From contig JAEWKB010000318.1 of NCBI GenBank assembly GCA_023386255.1, positions 1 to 9,555 of the forward strand: a stretch of 9,555 nt of DNA, given 5' to 3'. Under the pieces are notes generated by a model. It had not been told where the DNA came from. It ran no database searches and was given only the letters and a program-made list of their open reading frames with translations. Both the position numbers and the translations under genes were made by a program. Position 1 is the first letter of the stretch; each line of letters starts with the position of its first letter. Shown piece by piece: positions 1 through 7,213 of this stretch. The DNA is from Bacteroidota bacterium. GTDB lineage: Bacteria > Bacteroidota > Bacteroidia > Flavobacteriales > Flavobacteriaceae.

Positions 1-346
1 AAGATATGGCTTCATTATATGCCAGGCGGTCAAGGTCTTTATCCGTTAGCCCAAAGGTTACCGGCTTACCCGATGTACCCGATGTGGTGGTGTAATCAAT
101 AATTTTTGTTTTGGGTACGCACAGGAAGTCATCATTAAATTCCTGCAGGTGCTCTTTTGTGGTAACCGGAATACGTTTTAGGTCTTCTACTGTTTTTATA
201 TCCTCCACATTAATCCCTTCCCTGCTAAAAAGCCTTTTATAAAAAGGAGAGTTGCTTTGCGCATATTGCAGTGCTTCCTGAAGCCTTTTCTCCTGGTATA
301 GCTTAATTTCCTGTAAAGACGCCGTTTCAATTGCAGGGATTTCCAT
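1..346 (-). CDS. PaaK-like AMP-forming acyl/aryl-CoA (or ACP) ligase, N-terminal part (3' end beyond window)
   Basis: This is the first ~115 residues of an adenylate-forming ligase; the rest runs off the left edge. The ATG at 346-344 follows the stop of the C45 gene after a single base (TAA-A-ATG), and the protein starts MEIPAIETASLQEIKLYQEK. Two features are diagnostic. The N-terminal segment with NSPFYKRLF, then VEDLKRIPVTTKEHLQ, is typical of PaaK/LuxE-type phenylacetate-CoA ligase relatives. Near residue 90 the phosphate-binding loop TTTSGTSGKPV is seen, the P-loop of the AMP-binding superfamily. Such enzymes activate a carboxylic acid as acyl-AMP and load it on CoA or a carrier protein. 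In aryl polyene and flexirubin pathways a ligase of this kind activates the aryl starter acid; here that role is inferred from the neighbours. The substrate cannot be read from this fragment, because the acid-binding and C-terminal domains are missing. Confidence 0.9.
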   Translation of the reverse strand, partial: MEIPAIETASLQEIKLYQEKRLQEALQYAQSNSPFYKRLFSREGINVEDIKTVEDLKRIPVTTKEHLQEFNDDFLCVPKTKIIDYTTTSGTSGKPVTFGLTDKDLDRLAYNEAIS

Positions 347-347
347 T

Positions 348-2015
348 TTAATCCAGTTTGTTATTAATCTTCCTTATATAGCCTTCAGTATTCTGCTTCA
401 GCGAAAGCGTTACAATCTCAGTACGCAGCGCTTTTTCAAACTCGGCCTTTGCAGCAGCATAATAGCCCTTGTTGTAGTAGTACTTACCAACACTATAGTA
501 CACCTTCCAGTAATCAGGGTTTAAAGATTGATAATTTTTTATAAAGTTCCGTGGTAAATCTTCTTTTTCTGCAATGGCATGGTCAATCACCCTGTCCTGG
601 CGGCGGAACTCCTCATAATTTCTAAAGGCCTGCGTGTGTACAAATGGGTCTTCGGGAATGTTAAGTCCTTCCTTTGCTAAAGACTTTTTATTATTTGAAT
701 GGCTTTGGCTGAATATTTCCTTTAAGTCGTAAGCCACATATTCGCCAAGCACATACGGATTGGCCGACACCCAAACCAGCCGTTGCTCCGGCTTAAAAAT
801 AACAGAATGGTGTGCCAACAGCTGGTTTATAGCCTTTTCGTTGCCATAGCCCAGTGCTTCATCATTCAGGCCTTTTGTGTTGCGCATTATGGCAGCGGCT
901 TTCACAGGATTAACCTTATCTGCCTCTGCAAGAAGTTCCGTCATTCTTTCATAACGGTAAGCTGAATGGCTGTTCAGTATGGTTTCGTTATTGTTCTTGT
1001 CATCCTTATAAGCATCGCTTTGGAAGTGGTTGGAGCAGATGAGCTGCGATGTATTTGGAACATCATACACACCAAATTTATTGGGTGATACCTCAATAAG
1101 AATGGCTTTACCATCATACGCGCTGCCTATCATAATGCTCTCTGAGACAAATACCTGTCGCTTTTTAGCTATGGCAATGGCCTCGTCAATATTCTTGGCA
1201 TACTGAAGAATTTCTCTGGACAAAATTGAAATGGGTGTTATGGCCACCAGAGGCACGTCAGATTTTCCCGCATTTATAGTTACGGTGAGCCCCTCTGCAT
1301 TCATTCCCGAAAGGTTGCCAATCATCCCGGTCCATGACACGGTCATGTACGGGTATCCGGTTTCAGGTTTTACAAAAGCTACCACTTTGTCTTCGGCAAA
1401 ATCATCGCCTGCATAAAAATCGAGGTTACGGGCTATTAATAATGAGCCGTCTTCTGTCTTTTCACCCCATGCGGCAAAAGATGTGCACCCAACAAGCGCA
1501 AGATCGGCCAGGGCGTGGCCAATATCGTGCGCGGCATGCAGGTAAAGGGCACGCAGGTATGGAGGGGCTACGTAATTGTATTCATCAGAAGAATATTGAG
1601 AAATGCCGTATATTTCGGTTTTGTATTCCTCGGGTACATTGAGGTACAGCTTCCTGTTATACCATTTTAAAAACTGGCGCAAAAGTTTCTGCTTAAATTT
1701 TGATGGTACTATCTGCTTCAGCTTGCCCATAAAGGCATCTTCCTGCTTTTCCTTTATTTCCTGCGTAAGGGCGCCGTTAAGCAGGCCCAGCTGCAGGGCA
1801 TCGCCTTCAATGTAGAGTTCCCAGAGTTGCTGCTTATTTTTAAGGAAGAAGTTATTGCCTGCTGTATAAGTAGTATCATTATGCTTTATAACTACCGGCG
1901 GAGTATTGTTATAGCCTTCGATTACAGGTTTATGATGTATAGATTTAGCCGTACCGCACGATAACAGCTGCAACGCCGTGCAGAGCAGTAACAGTACATA
2001 CAGCCTCTTATTCAT
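348..2015 (-). CDS. C45-family autoproteolytic acyltransferase/hydrolase, predicted lipoprotein
   Basis: A 555-residue predicted lipoprotein. The signal peptide (residues 1-19) ends in the lipobox L17-L18-S19-C20; the residues after Cys20 (GTAKSIHH) lack an acidic surface-export signature, so it is probably anchored facing the periplasm. The central domain resembles the acyl-CoA:6-aminopenicillanic acid acyltransferase family (peptidase family C45, N-terminal nucleophile fold). The key segment is LVGCTSFAAWG: in this family self-cleavage before the Cys frees the catalytic nucleophile, here Gly176/Cys177. The conserved block ARNLDF (195-200) and GNLSGMNAEGL (233-243) follow at the usual distance. 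The last ~55 residues (about 500-550, WKVYYSVGKYYYNKGYYAAA) look like a TPR-type helical pair added to the usual enzyme. Family members transfer acyl groups to or from amines or hydrolyse amides; the substrate here is unknown. It starts 4 nt after the oxidoreductase stop and is followed after one base by the acyl ligase, so it likely acts on the acyl product of this pathway. Confidence 0.88.
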   Translation of the reverse strand: MNKRLYVLLLLCTALQLLSCGTAKSIHHKPVIEGYNNTPPVVIKHNDTTYTAGNNFFLKNKQQLWELYIEGDALQLGLLNGALTQEIKEKQEDAFMGKLKQIVPSKFKQKLLRQFLKWYNRKLYLNVPEEYKTEIYGISQYSSDEYNYVAPPYLRALYLHAAHDIGHALADLALVGCTSFAAWGEKTEDGSLLIARNLDFYAGDDFAEDKVVAFVKPETGYPYMTVSWTGMIGNLSGMNAEGLTVTINAGKSDVPLVAITPISILSREILQYAKNIDEAIAIAKKRQVFVSESIMIGSAYDGKAILIEVSPNKFGVYDVPNTSQLICSNHFQSDAYKDDKNNNETILNSHSAYRYERMTELLAEADKVNPVKAAAIMRNTKGLNDEALGYGNEKAINQLLAHHSVIFKPEQRLVWVSANPYVLGEYVAYDLKEIFSQSHSNNKKSLAKEGLNIPEDPFVHTQAFRNYEEFRRQDRVIDHAIAEKEDLPRNFIKNYQSLNPDYWKVYYSVGKYYYNKGYYAAAKAEFEKALRTEIVTLSLKQNTEGYIRKINNKLD

Positions 2016-2019
2016 AAAC

Positions 2020-3543
2020 CTACAGATTGAGTTCTCTATTTATCTTGTTCACAAGATACTCTTTCCCCAGTATTTCAGAACAGGTAACCACAGCGCCAAT
2101 AGTTACACCTAAAACACCATGCATATTAATGCTTTGCCCCGTTAAATACAAGTTCTTTAACTTGGTCTTTGCCGAGATAAAGGTCTTCATCGGGTTGTTG
2201 GAATCTTTTACATAACCGTAAAGGTTCCCGTTATGCCCGCCAATGTAATCACGGTATGACAACGGAGTAGAGGTATGTACAGATTTGATGCAGTCCCTTA
2301 TACCAGGGAATTTCTTCTCCACTTCTTTAAGGAACTGCTCTGTTTTTTCTTTTTTGAACTGCTCATAAGCTTCGCCTCTGTCTTCCTTCTCGGCAGTAGT
2401 ATTATGAGTGTGTGCCCACTGCTCCACCTCTTTAAAATCCATAAAAGTTATAAGCGTCATGCTTTCGGCCCATTCATCCTGCTTGGCCGAAACGTTCATT
2501 GATGCCATATACCCTTCAGGCCACGACTCTTTGGTACATTCCATCGTCTTCCATACCCTTTTACTATCTTTAAAATGATAGTAATTATGGTTCATGTACT
2601 TAAAAGTCTTTGGCTTAAATACAAGATAAAGGCTGAATGCAGAACCTACAGGCTCTAAATTCTGAATCCTGCTGTAAAATGATTTGCGGAACTTATCTTC
2701 GCCAATCATTTTAAGAGTAGTTTTCAATTCAATGTTTGATATGAATATGTCCGCAAAATACTCGTCACCATCCTTTGTTTTGGCTGAAACAAGCGCATCA
2801 TCTTCAAAGCCAAAGCCTGTAACTTCTTTATATTTGTATGTTTCACCCCCGTGGGCTTTCAGCTGCTTAATGAGCTGCTTTGTTATCTGGCTGCCTCCGT
2901 TAACGCAACGCCACGAACTTTGCATATATGAGTTTACCGAAAGCGCATGTACATAAAACGGTGATTTATCTTCAATACCTGCATACAAAAAGTTAGACCC
3001 CGCAAGCACTGCGCGAAGTTTTTCATTTTGTGTAAGGCTATCAATGTACTCTTTAGCATTTTCAGCAAGTATAGCTGTATCATAGCCTTCCATCGGTTTT
3101 TCCAGGTTATAAAGCGGAAAAGATTCGCAGGTCTTAATAAGCTTGTCGCAGTATGCCCTTAAGCTTCCCTCCTCTTCAGGAAAATATTTCAACAGCTGCT
3201 TTACAAAATTTTCATAACCCTGTGCGTGAGGATATTCTATCGGATCATCATCAAAGGAAATAATGTCATAGGCATCCTCATCCATCTTCCTGAGCCTCAA
3301 CTCATCCATAATTCCTATATACTTGAAGTAATTATAAAGATTCTGCCCTTCTGCCAGTCCGCCAATATAGTGTATGCCTGTATCAAAAATAGTTTTATCG
3401 CGCACAAATGTCTGCAGGTTACCCCCAAACTGATTGTTCTTTTCCAGCACGCAGACTTTATAACCTTCTTTGGCAAGAATAACAGATGAAACCAGCCCTC
3501 CCAGGCCGCTACCTATTATTACAACATCATACTTTTTCTTCAC
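2020..3543 (-). CDS. FAD-dependent oxidoreductase, phytoene desaturase / all-trans-retinol 13,14-reductase-like
   Basis: A 507-residue FAD enzyme of the CrtI / carotenoid isomerase / retinol saturase group. The N-terminus carries the dinucleotide-binding fold: a beta strand (YDVVIIG), GSGLGG with G11, G13 and G16, and the ribose-binding acid E34 at the end of the second strand (VCVLEKNNQFGG). The family's C-terminal FAD signature is present (NLYLTGQSINMHGVLGVTIG, about residues 465-485). No signal peptide or membrane span is evident, so it probably works in the cytoplasm or at the inner face of the membrane. Family members desaturate, isomerise or reduce conjugated polyenes. In this setting a polyene acyl chain is the natural substrate, but the reaction direction cannot be read from sequence. 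The start is a GTG (3543-3541) inside the end of the exporter gene; no in-frame ATG precedes the FAD motif, and a strong Shine-Dalgarno site supports it. Overlap with the upstream gene is 17 nt. Confidence 0.88.
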   Translation of the reverse strand: MKKKYDVVIIGSGLGGLVSSVILAKEGYKVCVLEKNNQFGGNLQTFVRDKTIFDTGIHYIGGLAEGQNLYNYFKYIGIMDELRLRKMDEDAYDIISFDDDPIEYPHAQGYENFVKQLLKYFPEEEGSLRAYCDKLIKTCESFPLYNLEKPMEGYDTAILAENAKEYIDSLTQNEKLRAVLAGSNFLYAGIEDKSPFYVHALSVNSYMQSSWRCVNGGSQITKQLIKQLKAHGGETYKYKEVTGFGFEDDALVSAKTKDGDEYFADIFISNIELKTTLKMIGEDKFRKSFYSRIQNLEPVGSAFSLYLVFKPKTFKYMNHNYYHFKDSKRVWKTMECTKESWPEGYMASMNVSAKQDEWAESMTLITFMDFKEVEQWAHTHNTTAEKEDRGEAYEQFKKEKTEQFLKEVEKKFPGIRDCIKSVHTSTPLSYRDYIGGHNGNLYGYVKDSNNPMKTFISAKTKLKNLYLTGQSINMHGVLGVTIGAVVTCSEILGKEYLVNKINRELNL

Positions 3544-6500
3544 TGCTCTTTCTCCTTAATATCACAAATCCTTCTTCTTTATGCCCTGTTTCAAATCCTG
3601 AATAAGATGCCTCAGGAATTCCTGCCAAAATTAAACTATTTACTGTACTTAATACTTCATTACCTAAAATAGCATCAGCATGGGTAACAATAATTACGTC
3701 AAATGCCTTACCGGAAACTTCAGCTAATGCATCCGGATAGTGAATGTTCCTTTTTCTCTTTATGTAGTTGGTTCCGGCAATGTCCCTCTTCTCCTCATCC
3801 TTTATGTAGCCATACACTTTTCGCTGTGGCTCCTGCAAAGCCAGCAGTACATCTGTTTCACCATAGTCATTACCAACGTGTAGTACTGTGGCTTTAGTAC
3901 CAATATATTTGTTTATCCTGTAAAACATCTCCAGCTTTGCCGGGAGTTCCTGCCTCACAGCCCGTACTACTTCAATCTCCTTATATGCAAAGCTCCGGAT
4001 GATCATCCCTTTAAAATAATCAGGCCCTTCAATCTTTTCACGTATCTTCCAGAACTCATCTTTAAAATAACGGCTCATTTTGCGGGTCCGCTCACTATAG
4101 CCTGTTCCGTAAGCGGCATCATCAGGCGTTATGCGCGGCAGGATATTCACGGTTATGCTTCCGTCATTGATGATGAAATCACCCTTTGGCAGCACTTCCG
4201 AATTCCCATGTATTATGACGGGGACGATATCAAGATTAAACTCTTCAGCCAGGTAAAACGCTCCTTTGTGAAAACGGTGTATGTGGTTGTCTTCAGAACG
4301 TGTGCCTTCCGGGAAGATCATAAGCGAGTAGCCCTGCTTCACTTTCTTGCGAAGGTGCTCTACCCCGCCCTCAAGCCCTTTTGATACCGGGTAGAAACCT
4401 GCCAGTTTAACTCCAATGCCGAATACCGGCGAGTTATATACCCAGTCGCTCACCAGGTAAATAATTTTAGGGCTAAGCATCCCAACAGCAAGAATATCCA
4501 GAAATGAGGTATGGTTGGCTATGATGACAGCAGGCTTATCAAAAGTTTCATTGTGCGGATTTACAACCCTTTTCTTTATCCACGGATTAGTGTAAAGCAC
4601 CGACTTCATGAACTTAGACATGGCGTAGCGGAAAGCCTTCATCTTCCATTTCTTTTTAGCCGGGATGATGTTAAGGAACAACAGGCTAAAGATTGAAAGC
4701 AAAAATCCGCCAAGACCATAATAAATAAACGATAGCGTAGAATGCACCAATGTCCTGAACTCGAACGGCGCCTTGCCCTTCTTAACCCTGTGCGACAGGA
4801 AGAAACGGAACAATATAGGGTAAAATATAAAAGTAATTACAAGCGCGGCAAAAACCCCTATGAGCGATACAGAAGATATCGATTTAAGCGCAGGGTGCCC
4901 CGCAAAAACCAAAGCCCCTATACCTAAAACCGTAGTAAGCACCGCAAGCAGTATTGATGTGCGGTACGTAGCCATCTCGTTTTTACCCGTGGTATATTCT
5001 TTTTGTAGCGCACTGGTCATGAAGATACTGAAATCTACCCCGTGCCCAAATACCAGCGTGCATACTATGGTACTGAATATATTCAGCTGGATATCGAACA
5101 TGCCCATTATTCCTGCCGTTACAATACCGGTTATAATTATGGGGATACTGCTTATAATAACCAGCTCTATCCTCCTGAAGAACATATACAGGATGAGCAG
5201 CAGTGCCACGAAAGAATAATTTACCAGCGCATTAAAATCATCCCTCAGGCCTCCTAAAAACGTTTCGTTCATCTGCTGGCGGTCAATCACCATCAGCTTT
5301 GGCTTAGCCGACAGTTCCTTCACCGCTTCATCGCGCTGCGCTTTAGAAACTTTAACGACAGATGATACCGTATAAAAACCGTCTTTTTGCGTAATAAACT
5401 CCTGCAGGTACAATGTTTTTACATTTAGGTAATTCTGCAGTGTCAGGGTCTTAAATTGCTTATCGAGCAGCTCATAAAACGGCGCGTAGGCACCTTCTTT
5501 AAAGCCCAGTTTTTGCCCCTCGGCAATTAGTGCCGCTTTTACGGCAGCCTTATCATGCGCAGCCCAAAAGCTGTTCCAGCGGTCTATCTTTGCCTGCTGC
5601 TGCTTCGTCGAGAGCACTATTCCGCCAACAGAGCTATAGCTCAATAACTTATCGCCGGCCTCATCCTGCGCCAGTTGCTGCTCCAGTCGGCTGTTATTTT
5701 CCAGCACCTCATCGGCAGATGTGCCGTAAGCAGCCACATACAATGATTTGGAAGTAAGGTTTGTACTGCTCTCCAGGTTCTTCTCCGCTTTTTTAATATC
5801 AGACGGAACAAAGTTCAGCTGAGAGAGGTCATTATTGAAAACAACATTATTAAAATAGAAGAAGCTGGCAATAATGATGCCTATGCTTAAAATAATTAGC
5901 GGCCTGTTCTTGTGGAACGAAAAACCTGCCACATTATCCAGTACGGTATGATGTTCCGTTTCCGCTACGTTCTTAGGCTTGTACAGATGCGGGATGATGA
6001 GCAGGGAAAATATAGCTGTAACCACCACGCTTACTGCCGCAAATATGCCCAGATCTTTCAGCGCTTCCGATTTTACAAAGAGCAGGCACAGGAATGCTAC
6101 TGCTGTAGTGGTACTGCTCATAATGAGCGGCTTGGTAATGTCTTTGTAAAGCACTTTTATGTCGCTGTTGTGCTTGTAGTGCGTAAGGATGTGCAGGGCA
6201 TAATCAATAGTTACACCCAATAATATTGAACCGATACTCAATGATATGGCTGATATGGTACCACGCAAAAAATACAGCAGCGCCACCGCAAATGCCGCCC
6301 CGAATAAGGTTGGTACAAGTATAATAAGCGGTATGTAAAATTTCCTGTAGTAAATAATGAAAATCAGCATCAGCAGCGTTAAGGCTACCATGGTAGTAAT
6401 CTTAACGTCGCTTTTTATCTGCTTGGCATTGGCTACCGCAATAGGTATAGAGCCGAAATATTCTATGTATGATGTCTGCCTGAACTTAGTGTTCAAACTA

Positions 6501-7213
6501 TCTTTAATCGAATTTAGCTTATCTACAAACAGGGTGTTCTTCTCCGTTTCATTGCCCGGCAGCTTTGGGTTGATGAACAGCAGTAGTTTCTGCTTATCTT
6601 TTGTTATTACAAAGCCATCCTGTAGGTTGAAATCATCGCCCATCCCCAACTGTTGCAGCTTTTTTAAGGCCATAAAAGACATTCCAAACGGATCCTTCAG
6701 TATAAAATCCTTTGTTACCAGCCCCTGGGGTGATATGATAGACCTATAATTGCCCTGCACAGTCGCAGCCATACTATCGCGTTGCAGCTTTTGCGTTATC
6801 GCTTCATAATCTTTTTCATCAAGAAACAGCGGGAGGTTATTGTACACAAAGTCATACACCTCAAGCTGGTTTTCCTCATCTACCTTTCCCTGAACCCCAA
6901 TAATATATTCGTTGAGCGGTTGCAGGCTGTCCAAAAACGCTGTAGCAGTTTCAGTTAACTCTTCGGGAGTAGCGCCTTTTTTGGCGTTAATGATAACGGT
7001 TATTTTATCGGCAAAATTAAGCTGCTTCAGTACTTTGGCCGTTTCATCGGTACGGTCACTCTTTGGTATCAGCCGCGTGATGTCTTCTTCAAATTGTATG
7101 CGTGAGGCAAAGAAGCCAAAAATAGCCAGGAATGCTAATGCAATACCTACAGAAAGCAGCCTGTTCCTGCCTACAAATAAATGTATGGCAATAAACAACC
7201 TATGCATTGCCAT
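3527..7213 (-). CDS. MMPL/RND-type exporter fused to PlsC-like acyltransferase and C-terminal methyltransferase-like domain
   Basis: A 1228-residue, three-part membrane protein. Residues 1-810 form an MMPL (RND superfamily) transporter: TM1 at about 18-36, a large periplasmic loop to ~270, five helices to ~410, TM7 at ~437-456, a second loop to ~660 and five helices to ~805. The paired family motifs are visible as GVTIDYALHI (D337) and FGHGVDFSIF (D727), in the helices that carry proton-relay residues. An extra helix at ~827-851 leads to a cytoplasmic PlsC/LPLAT acyltransferase domain (~880-1060), with H901-TSFL-D906 as the HX4D catalytic motif and FPEGTR at 967-972. The last ~130 residues hold a Rossmann-like segment (VLHVGNDYGETDVLLA, then AFDVIIVTH) resembling a degenerate SAM methyltransferase fold. 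Aryl polyene clusters encode an MMPL exporter and acyltransferases as separate genes; here they are joined, suggesting acylation coupled to export of a lipid-linked product. ATG at 7213 overlaps the glycosyltransferase end by 14 nt; Met3 (7207) is an alternative start. Confidence 0.92.
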   Translation of the reverse strand: MAMHRLFIAIHLFVGRNRLLSVGIALAFLAIFGFFASRIQFEEDITRLIPKSDRTDETAKVLKQLNFADKITVIINAKKGATPEELTETATAFLDSLQPLNEYIIGVQGKVDEENQLEVYDFVYNNLPLFLDEKDYEAITQKLQRDSMAATVQGNYRSIISPQGLVTKDFILKDPFGMSFMALKKLQQLGMGDDFNLQDGFVITKDKQKLLLFINPKLPGNETEKNTLFVDKLNSIKDSLNTKFRQTSYIEYFGSIPIAVANAKQIKSDVKITTMVALTLLMLIFIIYYRKFYIPLIILVPTLFGAAFAVALLYFLRGTISAISLSIGSILLGVTIDYALHILTHYKHNSDIKVLYKDITKPLIMSSTTTAVAFLCLLFVKSEALKDLGIFAAVSVVVTAIFSLLIIPHLYKPKNVAETEHHTVLDNVAGFSFHKNRPLIILSIGIIIASFFYFNNVVFNNDLSQLNFVPSDIKKAEKNLESSTNLTSKSLYVAAYGTSADEVLENNSRLEQQLAQDEAGDKLLSYSSVGGIVLSTKQQQAKIDRWNSFWAAHDKAAVKAALIAEGQKLGFKEGAYAPFYELLDKQFKTLTLQNYLNVKTLYLQEFITQKDGFYTVSSVVKVSKAQRDEAVKELSAKPKLMVIDRQQMNETFLGGLRDDFNALVNYSFVALLLILYMFFRRIELVIISSIPIIITGIVTAGIMGMFDIQLNIFSTIVCTLVFGHGVDFSIFMTSALQKEYTTGKNEMATYRTSILLAVLTTVLGIGALVFAGHPALKSISSVSLIGVFAALVITFIFYPILFRFFLSHRVKKGKAPFEFRTLVHSTLSFIYYGLGGFLLSIFSLLFLNIIPAKKKWKMKAFRYAMSKFMKSVLYTNPWIKKRVVNPHNETFDKPAVIIANHTSFLDILAVGMLSPKIIYLVSDWVYNSPVFGIGVKLAGFYPVSKGLEGGVEHLRKKVKQGYSLMIFPEGTRSEDNHIHRFHKGAFYLAEEFNLDIVPVIIHGNSEVLPKGDFIINDGSITVNILPRITPDDAAYGTGYSERTRKMSRYFKDEFWKIREKIEGPDYFKGMIIRSFAYKEIEVVRAVRQELPAKLEMFYRINKYIGTKATVLHVGNDYGETDVLLALQEPQRKVYGYIKDEEKRDIAGTNYIKRKRNIHYPDALAEVSGKAFDVIIVTHADAILGNEVLSTVNSLILAGIPEASYSGFETGHKEEGFVILRRKSSEEKV
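3541..3557 (-). promoter_or_regulatory. Shine-Dalgarno site and GTG start of the FAD oxidoreductase, inside the exporter gene
   Basis: Read on the minus strand, AAGGAG (3557-3552) stands 8 nt before the GTG start (3543-3541). It lies within the last codons of the exporter gene, whose TGA stop is at 3529-3527. Bacteroidota usually make little use of Shine-Dalgarno pairing, so a full AAGGAG at ideal distance is notable and compensates for the GTG. It fixes the start: residues MKKKYDVVIIGSG begin here and the FAD-binding strand starts at residue 5, leaving no room for a later start. An ATG two bases after the exporter's final in-frame codon boundary is out of frame with the oxidoreductase. Confidence 0.75.

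Noticed and set aside
4860..5219. A plus-strand open frame of 119 codons inside the exporter gene
   Set aside because: It is the complement of transmembrane-coding sequence, which often yields hydrophobic antisense frames; no start context or motif.
3527..7213. Reading the MMPL gene as a general drug-efflux RND pump
   Set aside because: The fused acyltransferase and the pigment-type neighbours favour a lipid/product exporter, and no membrane-fusion protein or TolC-like gene accompanies it in the window.
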